The notes under the pieces were generated by a model. That model saw only the letters and a program-made list of their open reading frames with translations, was not told the origin of the DNA and did not search any database. A DNA stretch of 64,000 nucleotides from Mariniflexile maritimum (GTDB lineage: Bacteria > Bacteroidota > Bacteroidia > Flavobacteriales > Flavobacteriaceae), in the NCBI RefSeq assembly GCF_009746565.1, contig NZ_WRPN01000009.1:62001-126000 (forward strand), read 5' to 3'. Positions 38,834 through 47,882 of this stretch are shown piece after piece. The translations under genes and the position numbers were made by a program. Position 1 is the first letter of the stretch. Each line of letters begins with the position of its first letter.

Positions 38834-39439
38834 ATGTTTACAAGCAAAGCCAATAAAATATTTCAAGCTGTTATTGAAAAATATCACATAATCAACACCG
38901 TAGATCAGCCATTTGTTAACGCTTACGCGGAAAGCGATTTACTAGAACATTTATTGTACAGAAAGTGTTGGATTGATACCGTACAATGGCATTATGAAGA
39001 TATTATTCGCGACCCACAGATTGACCCCGTTGCTGCCTTAACCTTAAAGCGCCAAATTGATGCTTCCAACCAAGACAGAACCGATATGGTGGAATATATT
39101 GATAGTTATTTTTTAGAAAAATATAAGCATGTTACGCCAAAACCAAATGCCACCATCAACACCGAGAGTCCTGCTTGGGGCGTCGATAGGTTGTCTATCC
39201 TGGCCCTAAAAATATACCACATGCATGAAGAGGCCACACGTACTGATGCTACCGATGCCCACCGTGCAGCTTGCCAAAAAAAATTGGATATTTTGTTGGA
39301 ACAACGGGTTGATTTGAGCACGGCCATTGATACCTTGTTAAGCGATATCGAGAAAGGCGATAAGTACATGAAAGTGTATAAGCAAATGAAAATGTATAAC
39401 GATGAGGAGTTAAACCCCGTATTGCGTTCACAAAAATAA
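38834..39439 (+). CDS. DUF4254 family protein
   Basis: This 201-residue cytosolic helical protein contains HYEDIIRDPQ near residue 50, IDSYFLEKY near 89 and the TESPAWGVDRLSILALKIYHM segment near 109. These are features I associate with DUF4254, which often sits next to a family 9 glycosyltransferase, as here. Function unknown. Confidence 0.8.
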   Translation: MFTSKANKIFQAVIEKYHIINTVDQPFVNAYAESDLLEHLLYRKCWIDTVQWHYEDIIRDPQIDPVAALTLKRQIDASNQDRTDMVEYIDSYFLEKYKHVTPKPNATINTESPAWGVDRLSILALKIYHMHEEATRTDATDAHRAACQKKLDILLEQRVDLSTAIDTLLSDIEKGDKYMKVYKQMKMYNDEELNPVLRSQK

Positions 39440-39482
39440 ATGCCCGCAAAAGTAGGAACCTCATCTTAAGCGTTTCGTTTAA

Positions 39483-40508
39483 ATGTCTAAGCAGTCAAAA
39501 CACCTTCTCGTCATCCGTCTTTCAGCCATGGGCGATGTGGCTATGGTTGTGCCTGTGCTACGGGCCTTTGCGCAGCAATACCCCCATGTAAAAATAACTG
39601 TTTTAACCAGAGCGTTTTTTAAACCGTTTTTCAGGGATTTGCCTCAGGTTTCGGTGTTTCCTGCTGAAGTACGTGGAAAGCATAAAGGCATATTCGGACT
39701 TTTTAAACTTTCAAAGGAATTAAAAAATTTGGAAATTGATGCGGTTCTCGATTTACATAATGTGCTTAGAACTAATATGTTGAAATATTTTTTCTTCGGA
39801 AAACCTTTCCTTCAAATTGATAAGGGCCGAAGGGAAAAGAAAGCATTGGTGTCGGGTGAAATTTTTCAACAACTTAAAACAACGCATCAACGTTATGCCG
39901 ATGTATTTGATAATTTGGGTTTCAAGATAGATGTGTCTAAACCCGTTTTTCCCAAGCCCAGACCTTTAAACAATACCCTTTTGGGCATTATTAAAAAAGA
40001 TGCCCAAAAATGTATTGGTATAGCCCCTTTTGCTGCCCACGAAAGCAAAATGTACCCGTTGGATTTGATGGAGCAGGTAATAAAAACCCTTTCAAAAACG
40101 TATAGAATCATTTTGTTTGGTGGCGGAAAACGCGAAACGCACCTTTTAAATGGCATTGAAGACACCTTTGAGAATGTTGTGAACCTTGCCGGAAAACTCT
40201 CTTTGGATGAAGAGTTGGATGTCATCTCAAATTTAGATGTAATGCTTGCCATGGATTCTGGGAACGCCCATTTGGCGGCCATGTTAGGCGTAAAAGTGGT
40301 GACCATTTGGGGCGTAACGCATCCGTTTGCTGGGTTTGCACCTTTTAACCAACCATTCGATTATGCCCTATTATCAGATAGAAGCAAATTCCCGAAAATC
40401 CCAACATCCATTTATGGAAATAAGTATCCAGAAAATTACAAACAAGCTTCTGGAAGTATATCGCCAGAAACGGTTATTGAAAAAATTAAGTCTTTAATTC
40501 CTGCATAG
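39483..40508 (+). CDS. Glycosyltransferase family 9 (ADP-heptose:LPS heptosyltransferase-like)
   Basis: This 341-residue GT-B transferase begins LLVIRLSAMGDVAMVVPVLR and has the conserved C-terminal donor site DSGNAHLAAMLGVKVVTIWG near residue 259. The family adds heptose or related sugars to the lipopolysaccharide core. Its position with the DUF4254 gene suggests a conserved lipid A-core role separate from the polysaccharide locus. Confidence 0.88.
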   Translation: MSKQSKHLLVIRLSAMGDVAMVVPVLRAFAQQYPHVKITVLTRAFFKPFFRDLPQVSVFPAEVRGKHKGIFGLFKLSKELKNLEIDAVLDLHNVLRTNMLKYFFFGKPFLQIDKGRREKKALVSGEIFQQLKTTHQRYADVFDNLGFKIDVSKPVFPKPRPLNNTLLGIIKKDAQKCIGIAPFAAHESKMYPLDLMEQVIKTLSKTYRIILFGGGKRETHLLNGIEDTFENVVNLAGKLSLDEELDVISNLDVMLAMDSGNAHLAAMLGVKVVTIWGVTHPFAGFAPFNQPFDYALLSDRSKFPKIPTSIYGNKYPENYKQASGSISPETVIEKIKSLIPA

Positions 40509-40612
40509 GCAGAAATCTTTTAGTAAAAACCGCGGTATTAAAGTTTTCTAGCCTTATTCGTGAAATTTCTGTTTTCGTGCAACAAAAAAAATTCCCTTTG
40601 GCTTCGGGGCTT

Positions 40613-41668
40613 TTAAACATCATCATAATCTACCACAATCGTTGGGGTAGTTGGATGTGCCTGACAGGTAAGTATCAAGCCAGATGCCACTTCTTTTTCG
40701 GTTAAAATATTGTTTTGCCGCATGGTTACTTCGCCTTCTTTTAAACGGGCCAAACAACTGCTGCAAATACCGCCTTGGCAAGAGTAGGGGGCATCAATAT
40801 CTTCATCCAAGGCCGCTTCTAAAACCGATTGCTTTTGCGACATTTCAAAGGTTGTGGTTTCGTCATCAACCGTAAGGGTAACTGTGGTGGTTCCAGAAAC
40901 CGATATTTTATCGGCAACCTCTAAAGGTTTTGCTGCTTTAAAAAGTTCAAAATGAATGCGGTTTTCATCAATGCCGTTATCGGTCAGTACGTCTTTTACC
41001 GTATGGATCATGGCTTCGGGGCCACATAAATAAAAGGCATCAACCTCAATATGTTTGTGCTTATTAAGCATCACATAGTTTACGGTGCTTTTTTCAATGC
41101 GACCAAAAATGGAATCGTCCTTATCTTGTTGGCTGAACACAAATTGAATGGAAAACCGGTCTTTGTAACGATGCTGAAGCTCTAAAAGTTCGTTTAAAAA
41201 CATGGTGTCTTCGGTCGATTTGTTCCCATAAACCAAAATAACCTTGCTATGTATTTCTTCTTCCAAAGCACATTTTATAATGCTTAAAATGGGTGTAATG
41301 CCACTTCCGGCCGCAAAAGCTGCAATGTTTTTGGTTTTGGAATCGTTGGGTTCAAATACAAAACGGCCTTTAGGTGGTGCCACTTCAAGCACATCGCCCG
41401 CTCGTAATTTATAATTGGCGTACGATGAAAACAAACCATCGTGCACTACTTTTACCGCAATTTTAAGTTCGCCGCTTTTTGGGGGTTCGCATAATGAATA
41501 GTCGCGGCGCACCTCGTTGCCGTTAAGGTTGGCTTTTAAGGTAATATATTGGCCAGCTTTAAAAGTAAAGGCTTCTTTTAAATGTTCTGGCACATTAAAA
41601 GCGATACTTATGGCTTTATTAGCTTCTTTTTTTATATTTTTAATCGAAAGTTTGTGGAATGTTGACAT
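40613..41668 (-). CDS. Ferredoxin-NAD(P)H reductase with plant-type 2Fe-2S domain (PaaE-like)
   Basis: This 351-residue flavoprotein has three domains. An FAD-binding barrel contains RDYSLCEPP near residue 55, and an NAD(P)-binding domain contains FAAGSGITPILSIIK near 118. A C-terminal plant-type ferredoxin domain has Cys in the order C-x4-C-x2-C (CQGGICSSC near 299) and a distal Cys in ILTCQAH. It resembles the reductase of phenylacetyl-CoA epoxidase, but no paaA-D genes are nearby, so it is probably a general electron carrier. Confidence 0.88.
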   Translation of the reverse strand: MSTFHKLSIKNIKKEANKAISIAFNVPEHLKEAFTFKAGQYITLKANLNGNEVRRDYSLCEPPKSGELKIAVKVVHDGLFSSYANYKLRAGDVLEVAPPKGRFVFEPNDSKTKNIAAFAAGSGITPILSIIKCALEEEIHSKVILVYGNKSTEDTMFLNELLELQHRYKDRFSIQFVFSQQDKDDSIFGRIEKSTVNYVMLNKHKHIEVDAFYLCGPEAMIHTVKDVLTDNGIDENRIHFELFKAAKPLEVADKISVSGTTTVTLTVDDETTTFEMSQKQSVLEAALDEDIDAPYSCQGGICSSCLARLKEGEVTMRQNNILTEKEVASGLILTCQAHPTTPTIVVDYDDV

Positions 41669-41682
41669 GTATTAATTTTTGA

Positions 41683-41690
41683 CAAAAATA
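41683..41690 (-). promoter_or_regulatory. Likely -7 box of the reductase gene
   Basis: On the minus strand TATTTTTG lies about 15 bases before the reductase ATG. A clear TTG at -33 is absent. Confidence 0.45.
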
Positions 41691-41711
41691 GTAAAGTTGA
41701 TTTGTTAATTT

Positions 41712-41719
41712 TAACTTTG
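41712..41719 (+). promoter_or_regulatory. Likely -7 box for the DUF2059 gene and its leader ORF
   Basis: TAACTTTG fits the TAnnTTTG consensus. It gives a leader of about 70 bases that contains a Shine-Dalgarno-like AGGAG (41739-41743) and a 12-codon ORF. Confidence 0.4.
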
Positions 41720-41752
41720 CCTGTAACAAATAGTTAAAAGGAGTACTAATTA

Positions 41753-41791
41753 ATGGAATTCTTCAAACAAATAACAATTAATAATTTATAA
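41753..41791 (+). CDS. Possible 12-codon leader ORF before the DUF2059 gene
   Basis: ATG at 41753 follows an AGGAG nine bases earlier and encodes MEFFKQITINNL. The stop lies two bases before the DUF2059 ATG, which would allow translational coupling. A strong Shine-Dalgarno is unusual in this phylum. It may still be chance. Confidence 0.3.
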   Translation: MEFFKQITINNL

Positions 41792-41793
41792 AA

Positions 41794-42195
41794 ATGAAAA
41801 AAATTTTACTAGTAGGTCTATTTATGGTTGCCATGGCGGCACAAGCACAGGAATCAGCCGAATTTAAGGCGGAAACCATTGAGTTCATTAAATTAACTGG
41901 CGCAGGAAAAGCCTTTGAAAATGCCATTGATCAAATTGGATACAATGTTGCTGAAACCAATAAAGAAGCCTACAATAAAGACGCTAACGCCACTTTAGAA
42001 GGGTTGTACAGTAAAATGGCCGAACTTTACATGAATGAATTTACCCAAAGCGAAATTAAAGAGTTGGTCGCTTTTTACCATACCGATTTAGGAAAAAAAT
42101 TAGCAGAAAAACAATTGGGCCTTACCCAAAAAGCCATGGGTTTAGGACAAGCTTGGGGCATGGAAGTGAGCCAAATTGCCCAAAAATATAACTAA
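41794..42195 (+). CDS. DUF2059-like exported protein
   Basis: This 133-residue protein has a Sec signal peptide (MKKILLVGLFMVAMAAQAQ). It is followed by the helical DUF2059-type domain with YSKMAELYMNEFTQSEIKEL and FYHTDLGKKLAEKQ. Function unknown. It precedes an ABC exporter pair by 8 bases, so the three genes may form one operon. Confidence 0.78.
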   Translation: MKKILLVGLFMVAMAAQAQESAEFKAETIEFIKLTGAGKAFENAIDQIGYNVAETNKEAYNKDANATLEGLYSKMAELYMNEFTQSEIKELVAFYHTDLGKKLAEKQLGLTQKAMGLGQAWGMEVSQIAQKYN

Positions 42196-42203
42196 CCCTT
42201 ACC

Positions 42204-43682
42204 ATGGTTAAACATTTTATAAGTTTAGAGTGGAAATCTTTTTTTAGGTCGGCAAGTTTTGGAAAAAGTATTGGCATAAAAATATTTATGGCGTTTATAG
42301 CGCTTTATTTTACTGCCATTTTTTTGTTTCTGGGTTTTTTTATGTTTAAAATCCTTAAAGAAGTGTTTCCCAATCAAGATCCGTTTGTTGTTTTTAACGG
42401 CTTGTTGTTTTTTTGGGTTTTAGCCGATTTAATAATTAGGTTTTTCTTCCAAAAGCTCCCAACCATGCAAGTTAAGCCTTTATTGGCTTTGCCTGTAAAG
42501 CGAAAAAACATAGTTAATTATGTGTTGGGCAAATCGCTTATGGCTTTCATAAATTTTTTGCCTTTATTTGCTATCATCCCATTTGGCATTACTTTAATGC
42601 TTAACGGGTACGCCCTAAGTAACATGCTGGTATGGATGCTTACTTTAGTGCTAATGGTGGTAATAAACAACTACCTTAATTTCATTATTGAAAGTATTTC
42701 TGCTGAAACTGAATTGGCCTTTTTGCCCATGTTAATAGGTGTTGCCGTTCTTTTTGGGTTAAACCACTATCAAATTATCAATATTTCCGAAGGTCTTTCA
42801 AAGGGCGTTAGGGCTATTTCAGAAAATCCGGTGTGGCTGGTCGTTCCTTTCGCGATGGTAGCGGCTTTATATGCTTTTAATTTTAAAATTTTAAAAAATA
42901 AATTGTTTCTGGACAGTGGCTTAAAAGAAAAGGTTGCCGAAATAAGTACATCAAATTTAGAGTGGACAAAAAATTTTGGTGCCATTGCGCCCTTTATGCA
43001 GTTGGACTTAAAATTGATTTGGCGAAATAAACGTAGTAAATCCTCCGTATGGATAGTTTTAATGGGATTGCTTTACGGATTGTTTTTTTACCCCCAACCA
43101 ACTTATCAAAGCATGCCTTGGTTTTTTGTGTTTATAGGTGTTTTTTCAACGGGCATTTTCTTGATAAACTTCGGCCAGTTTATTCCGGCCTGGGATAGTA
43201 GTTATTACAAGCTGTTAATGAGCCAGAACATAAAGTACGAGCAATACCTGCAATCTAAATTTACTTTAATGGCGCTAAGTGTTGCCATTTTGTTTATTCT
43301 TGGAATTCCGTATGTTTTTTTTGGATGGAAAATTTTGCTGGCTCATTTTGTTGCGGCCATTTATAACATAGGTGTTAACACACATGTTATTTTATATGGC
43401 GGTTCTTTCAACAGAAAAAAGATAGACCTAAGCCAAAAAGCGGCCTTCAATTACCAAGGCACGGGTGCCGTGCAATGGCTTTTAGGCATTCCGTTGCTGC
43501 TCATTCCTATGGGCATTTTTGCGTTGTTCTATTTTCTAGTGGGTTTTGAAGTGGCTTGTTTGGTTTTGGCAAGTCTGGGCATTGCAGGAATTGTGTTCCA
43601 TCAAAAACTCATGAAAGGTATTACGGCAAAATATTTACAATCAAAATACAAGATGATTGATGCATTCAATCAAAACAACTAA
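42204..43682 (+). CDS. ABC transporter permease-like membrane protein, DUF5687-like
   Basis: This 492-residue protein has about 11-12 hydrophobic segments in two sets, with a cytosolic-looking linker around residues 245-275 (DLKLIWRNKRSK). I associate it with DUF5687, a Bacteroidota family encoded beside an ABC ATPase. Here the ATPase follows after 12 bases. It is probably the membrane half of an exporter of unknown substrate. Confidence 0.78.
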   Translation: MVKHFISLEWKSFFRSASFGKSIGIKIFMAFIALYFTAIFLFLGFFMFKILKEVFPNQDPFVVFNGLLFFWVLADLIIRFFFQKLPTMQVKPLLALPVKRKNIVNYVLGKSLMAFINFLPLFAIIPFGITLMLNGYALSNMLVWMLTLVLMVVINNYLNFIIESISAETELAFLPMLIGVAVLFGLNHYQIINISEGLSKGVRAISENPVWLVVPFAMVAALYAFNFKILKNKLFLDSGLKEKVAEISTSNLEWTKNFGAIAPFMQLDLKLIWRNKRSKSSVWIVLMGLLYGLFFYPQPTYQSMPWFFVFIGVFSTGIFLINFGQFIPAWDSSYYKLLMSQNIKYEQYLQSKFTLMALSVAILFILGIPYVFFGWKILLAHFVAAIYNIGVNTHVILYGGSFNRKKIDLSQKAAFNYQGTGAVQWLLGIPLLLIPMGIFALFYFLVGFEVACLVLASLGIAGIVFHQKLMKGITAKYLQSKYKMIDAFNQNN

Positions 43683-43694
43683 CACAAAAACACC

Positions 43695-44402
43695 ATGATA
43701 CATACATCAAACTTATCAAAAAAATACAATGCCAATTTGGTTTTAAACATCCCGTCGCTAGCTATTCCAAAAGGGCAAAGTTTTGGGCTTGTAGGCAATA
43801 ACGGCGCGGGAAAAACCACGTATTTTAGTCTGCTTTTAGATTTAATTCAGCCCACAACGGGTTCTATAAAAAACAACAACATTCCAGTACATGAAAGCGA
43901 AAATTGGAAACCATTTACATCGTCTTTTATTGATGAAAGTTTTTTAATTGGCTACCTAACCGCTGAAGAGTATTTTTATTTCGTGGGTGAATTGCGTAAC
44001 CAAAACAAAGCGGATGTTGACAAACTTTTGGCCGGTTTTGAAGATTTTTTCCATGGCGAAATTTTAAAACAGAAAAAATACCTGCGCGATTTAAGTAAAG
44101 GCAACCAAAAAAAAGTGGGCATTGTTGCTGCTTTAATAGGAAATCCTGAAGTGATTATTCTGGATGAACCTTTTGCCAATTTAGATCCCACAACACAAAT
44201 TCGTTTAAAGGGCATCATTAAAAATTTAACCGAAAAACAAGCGGTTACGGTGTTAATTTCCAGTCACGATTTAATGCACATTACCGATGTGTGCGAACGT
44301 ATTGTAGTACTGGAAAAGGGCGAAATTGTTAAAGATTTGGCCACCAACGCCGCCACGTTAAAAGAATTGGAGGCGCATTTTTCTGGGGCAGTTGTTGTTT
44401 AG
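43695..44402 (+). CDS. ABC transporter ATP-binding protein
   Basis: This 235-residue ATPase pairs with the DUF5687-like permease. Walker A is GNNGAGKTT near residue 34, the signature is a divergent LSKGNQKKVGI near 129, Walker B is VIILDEPFANLD near 152, and the H-loop His follows in ISSHDL. The signature LSKGN in place of LSGGQ is common in CcmA/NatA-like exporters. Confidence 0.9.
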   Translation: MIHTSNLSKKYNANLVLNIPSLAIPKGQSFGLVGNNGAGKTTYFSLLLDLIQPTTGSIKNNNIPVHESENWKPFTSSFIDESFLIGYLTAEEYFYFVGELRNQNKADVDKLLAGFEDFFHGEILKQKKYLRDLSKGNQKKVGIVAALIGNPEVIILDEPFANLDPTTQIRLKGIIKNLTEKQAVTVLISSHDLMHITDVCERIVVLEKGEIVKDLATNAATLKELEAHFSGAVVV

Positions 44403-44702
44403 TTTTAGGTCGCAGTCGCAGTTGCAGTTTTTGTCTTGACGCTCACCTTCCGTCAATTTTCAACTTCGCGATTTTGCTTGCCAAAATTAATATTCAATGG
44501 TGGTCGCAGTTTTCAGCTAAAACAACCTCTGCGAATTTCGGCGAAAGCTCCACCGAACAGCCACGGACTACCATTCTGCCCTCTCTTTTCAACCAAAAGT
44601 CCCTTCATTTTATGGGTTAATGAAAAAAGATGCTTATTTTTACCTGCTTTCATACTATAAGCACAAAAATTTAGTTATTTTATTACACTAAAAATACCAG
44701 CA
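44403..44702. other. 300-base gap with short repeats and a small hairpin
   Basis: No gene is recognisable. It opens with 6-base tandem units (GTCGCA, GTCGCA, GTTGCA at 44409-44426), and a further GGTCGCAGTTTTC occurs near 44505. A 6-base-pair stem TTGACG/CGTCAA lies at 44436-44456. The first two thirds are richer in GC than the flanks. The final AT-rich part should hold the porW promoter, but I see no consensus box. Confidence 0.55.
44409..44426 (+). repeat. Three tandem 6-base units GTCGCA/GTTGCA
   Basis: Two copies of GTCGCA and one GTTGCA run directly after the ABC gene stop. It resembles the other short-period arrays found at gene ends in this window, but I found no complementary partner array. 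Confidence 0.7.
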
Positions 44703-47264
44703 TTGAAACGACCTGTTATCGCAACATTTATTATAGCAACTGCACTTATTTTAAGTTGTTCTAGGAAGAAAGACAAATTCATAAACCGAAACTTCCACGC
44801 AGTTACTGCGGAATTTAATGCGCTTTACAATGGCTACAATGCCTTGGAAGCAGGCCGAAACAGCTTAAATGCGAGCTATTTTGATAATTATTGGGATGTG
44901 TTGCCCATCGAGCGCATGCAAATTTCCGAGGAAATTGTGCTTCCCGGACAATCAAAAAACGACAATTTCACCACTGCCGAGGAAAAAGCCGTTAAAGCCA
45001 TCCAAAAACACAGCATTTCCATTGATGGCAAAGAAAAAAACCCCCAAATCGATGAAGCCTATTTGCTTTTAGGGAAAGCCCGCTATTTCGATCAACGGTT
45101 TGTGCCCGCCTTGGAAGCCTTCAATTTCATTCTTTACAAATATCCAGCCAGCGACAAGATTAACCAAGCAAAGATTTGGCGTGAAAAAACCAATATCCGA
45201 TTGGATAATGACGCGCTAGCCATAAAAAACCTTAAGCGTTTATTAAAACAGGAAGAACTAAAAGACCAAGATTTGGCAGATGCTACCTCCATGTTGGCGC
45301 AGGCATACCTTAACACAAAATCGGTCGATAGCGCCATTACCCAGCTTGAAATAGCCTCAAACGCTACAGAAAACGATGACGAGCGTGGGCGTTACCGTTT
45401 TATACAAGGACAATTATACAACGAATTAGGAAAAAAGGATAGCGCAAATTTTGCTTTTGATAAAGTTATTGAGCTAAACCGCAAAACCCCAAGAATCTAC
45501 ATGATTAGCGCCGAAATAGAAAAAATAAAAAATTTCGATTATCAAAACGGCAACAAATTTGAAGTACTGGAACGACTTACAGAACTCGAGGAAAATCGCG
45601 AGAACCGGCCGTTTTTAGATAAAATTTACCACCAAAAAGCAGCGTATTTTCTACACAATAAATCCGATTCCTTGGCCATACGCTATTTCAATAAATCCTT
45701 GCGAACCAATTCCAACGACAACATTCTTAAAGCCAAAAACTACGAGATTCTTGGCGACATGAATTTTGATAAATCCCTTTACAGGGAAGCGGGCAATTAT
45801 TATGATAGCACCATGACCCACCTAGCGGAAAACTCCAAACCCTACCGCACCATAAAGCGCAAACGCGATAATTTAGAGGATGTTATTTTTTATGAAGCCG
45901 TTGCCAAGGTAAACGACAGTATCCTGTATTTGGTAAATTTGCCCGAAACCGACAGGGTTGCTTATTTTGAAACATTTATTGAAAAACTAAAAGTGAAGGC
46001 CGAAGAAGCCAAACAACAAGCCGAAGCCGCCGAACGCAATACCGGGTTGGCAACGGTTAACAAAAACCTGGTTGACAAACAACGCCAAAACATTGGCACG
46101 CCACAACAAACGGCCATGTTCTATTTTTATAATCCAACCACCGTGGCCTATGGTAAAAATGAGTTTGTTAAAATTTGGGGCGATCGCATGTTGGAAGACG
46201 ATTGGCGATGGAGCAATAAATCAAAAGCTTCATCCATAAACGCAATTGAAAACAACGTAGCTTTAGCGGGCGCTTCGGAAGACGAACTGTTCGACCCGCA
46301 GTTTTACATTTCCAAAATCCCTACCGAAGCAAAAGAAATTGATAGCATTTCCAAAGAACGGAATTACGCATATTATCAATTGGGGCTCATCTATAAAGAG
46401 AAGTTTAAGGAATACGAGTTGGCAAAAAACAAATTTCAAGATTTACTAAAAAGCAACCCCGAGGAACGCTTGATTCTTCCTTCAAAATACAATTTGTACA
46501 AAATCTATGAGCAATTGGGCAATACCGATGAAGCATCAATCGCTAAAGCCGATATTGTTACCAACTATCCGGAAACGCGGTATGCCACTATTTTGAACAA
46601 TCCTGAAGCCACTTCGGAAAAAGATGAAAACAGTCCTGAAAGTTTGTATGAATCACTGTATCAGCAATTTGAAAGGCAGGAATATATGGCGGTTATCTCA
46701 AAAAGCGAGGCATATATCCAACAATTTGATGGCGATCCCATAGTATCAAAGTTAGAGCTTTTAAAAGCTACGGCCACAGGCAGGTTGTATGGTTTGGAGG
46801 CTTACGGTAAGGCCATTAATTACGTTGCCATTACCTATGCCAACACGCCCGAGGGCAAACAGGCGCAAGATATTGAAGCCAACGTGTTGCCAAAATTGGG
46901 AAGTTCAGAGTTTATAAAGGCAAACGACAGCATTTCTAACCAATATAAAGTGGTTTTTAAGTTTGAAAACCCCAAGCCACAGCAAGTGGAAACTTTTAAA
47001 AACACCTTGGATAAGGCACTTGAAAACATTAAATACCATAAATTAACGGCATCGGTGGATGTGTATAGCCCAAGTACAACCTTCGTAATCGTGCATGGAT
47101 TAAAAAATGCCCAAATAGCCAATACCTTCGACCAATTATTAACGAAAGACGATAAGAAAAAAATTAAGGAACCTTACTTTACAATAACCTCAAACAATTA
47201 TCAGATCATACAAATCCATAAAAATTTGGATGCGTATCTAAGTACCATATATAACCCCAAATAA
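44703..47264 (+). CDS. porW: PorW/SprE-like type IX secretion and gliding lipoprotein with TPR repeats
   Basis: This 853-residue outer-membrane lipoprotein has a signal peptide with lipobox LILSC (Cys19), then many TPR-like helical repeats (EAYLLLGKARYFDQRFVPAL, YYQLGLIYKEKFKEY). The TTG start is supported because the signal peptide begins there and no upstream in-frame ATG fits. PorW (SprE in Flavobacterium johnsoniae) is needed for type IX secretion and, in gliders, for motility. The near-constant opening HAVTAEFNALYNGYNALEAG fits this family. It is followed closely by a bactofilin and the ATP synthase genes. Confidence 0.87.
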   Translation: MKRPVIATFIIATALILSCSRKKDKFINRNFHAVTAEFNALYNGYNALEAGRNSLNASYFDNYWDVLPIERMQISEEIVLPGQSKNDNFTTAEEKAVKAIQKHSISIDGKEKNPQIDEAYLLLGKARYFDQRFVPALEAFNFILYKYPASDKINQAKIWREKTNIRLDNDALAIKNLKRLLKQEELKDQDLADATSMLAQAYLNTKSVDSAITQLEIASNATENDDERGRYRFIQGQLYNELGKKDSANFAFDKVIELNRKTPRIYMISAEIEKIKNFDYQNGNKFEVLERLTELEENRENRPFLDKIYHQKAAYFLHNKSDSLAIRYFNKSLRTNSNDNILKAKNYEILGDMNFDKSLYREAGNYYDSTMTHLAENSKPYRTIKRKRDNLEDVIFYEAVAKVNDSILYLVNLPETDRVAYFETFIEKLKVKAEEAKQQAEAAERNTGLATVNKNLVDKQRQNIGTPQQTAMFYFYNPTTVAYGKNEFVKIWGDRMLEDDWRWSNKSKASSINAIENNVALAGASEDELFDPQFYISKIPTEAKEIDSISKERNYAYYQLGLIYKEKFKEYELAKNKFQDLLKSNPEERLILPSKYNLYKIYEQLGNTDEASIAKADIVTNYPETRYATILNNPEATSEKDENSPESLYESLYQQFERQEYMAVISKSEAYIQQFDGDPIVSKLELLKATATGRLYGLEAYGKAINYVAITYANTPEGKQAQDIEANVLPKLGSSEFIKANDSISNQYKVVFKFENPKPQQVETFKNTLDKALENIKYHKLTASVDVYSPSTTFVIVHGLKNAQIANTFDQLLTKDDKKKIKEPYFTITSNNYQIIQIHKNLDAYLSTIYNPK

Positions 47265-47272
47265 CCTACATT

Positions 47273-47692
47273 ATGTTCTCTGACAACAAAAAAGACAAAC
47301 ACGCCGTAGAAGCTGCCTCTAGCCAAAATATTATTTCGCAGGGCACCAAAATAGTGGGCGATTTAACCAGCGAAGGCGATTTTAGAATAGATGGCACCGT
47401 GGAAGGCACTATTAAAACCCATGGTAAGTTGGTAATAGGAAAAACCGGTTTCATTAAAGGCTCGTTGCAAGGTACCGATGCTTATTTTGAAGGTAAGTTT
47501 TCGGGAAAACTGGCTTTATCCGGCACCCTAACATTAAAATCGACCGCCCATTTAGAAGGGGAAGTGGTTGCAGGCAAACTAGCTGTGGAACCGGGTGCTA
47601 CCTTCAATGTAAAATGCAATATGAAGGGTACCGTAAAAGAAATGAGCAAAGATGGACAACAACAAGCAGAAGAAACCGGGAAAACAGCTTAA
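47273..47692 (+). CDS. Bactofilin (polymer-forming cytoskeletal protein)
   Basis: This 139-residue protein is built around the bactofilin beta-helix with short repeating units (GDLTSEGDFRIDGTVEG, then GKLVIGKTGFIKG and similar). Flexible polar tails flank the core. Bactofilins polymerise without nucleotide and organise cell-envelope processes. Its last 41 bases overlap the start of atpZ in another frame. Confidence 0.92.
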   Translation: MFSDNKKDKHAVEAASSQNIISQGTKIVGDLTSEGDFRIDGTVEGTIKTHGKLVIGKTGFIKGSLQGTDAYFEGKFSGKLALSGTLTLKSTAHLEGEVVAGKLAVEPGATFNVKCNMKGTVKEMSKDGQQQAEETGKTA

Positions 47693-47882
47693 AAATGCTG
47701 TTGTTTTAACGGGAATTGCTTTTCAAATGGGCATTACCATCTATTTATTTGTGCTGTTGGGCAAATGGTTGGATTCAAAATATGCCGATGGCGGTAAATT
47801 ATTTCTAATTGTGGGCACATTACTTGGTGTGGCCATTTCCTTATATGTTGTGTTACAGCAATTAAAGAAGTTTAATGATTGA
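47652..47882 (+). CDS. atpZ: AtpZ/AtpI family protein
   Basis: This 76-residue protein has a basic N-terminus and two hydrophobic helices (about 18-37 and 47-68) joined by a short loop with LGKWLDSKYADGG. The family is encoded at the head of F-ATP synthase operons and is linked to assembly or Mg2+/Ca2+ handling. It overlaps the bactofilin gene by 41 bases and the next gene by one base. Confidence 0.85.
   Translation: MDNNKQKKPGKQLKNAVVLTGIAFQMGITIYLFVLLGKWLDSKYADGGKLFLIVGTLLGVAISLYVVLQQLKKFND

Noticed and set aside
40613-41668. Phenylacetate degradation locus (paaE next to a paaK-like gene)
   Set aside because: The PaaK-like gene is 5 kb away at the end of the polysaccharide locus and no other paa genes are present.
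44436-44456. Terminator after the ABC exporter genes
   Set aside because: The stem has only 6 base pairs and no T-run follows directly, so I do not call it a terminator.
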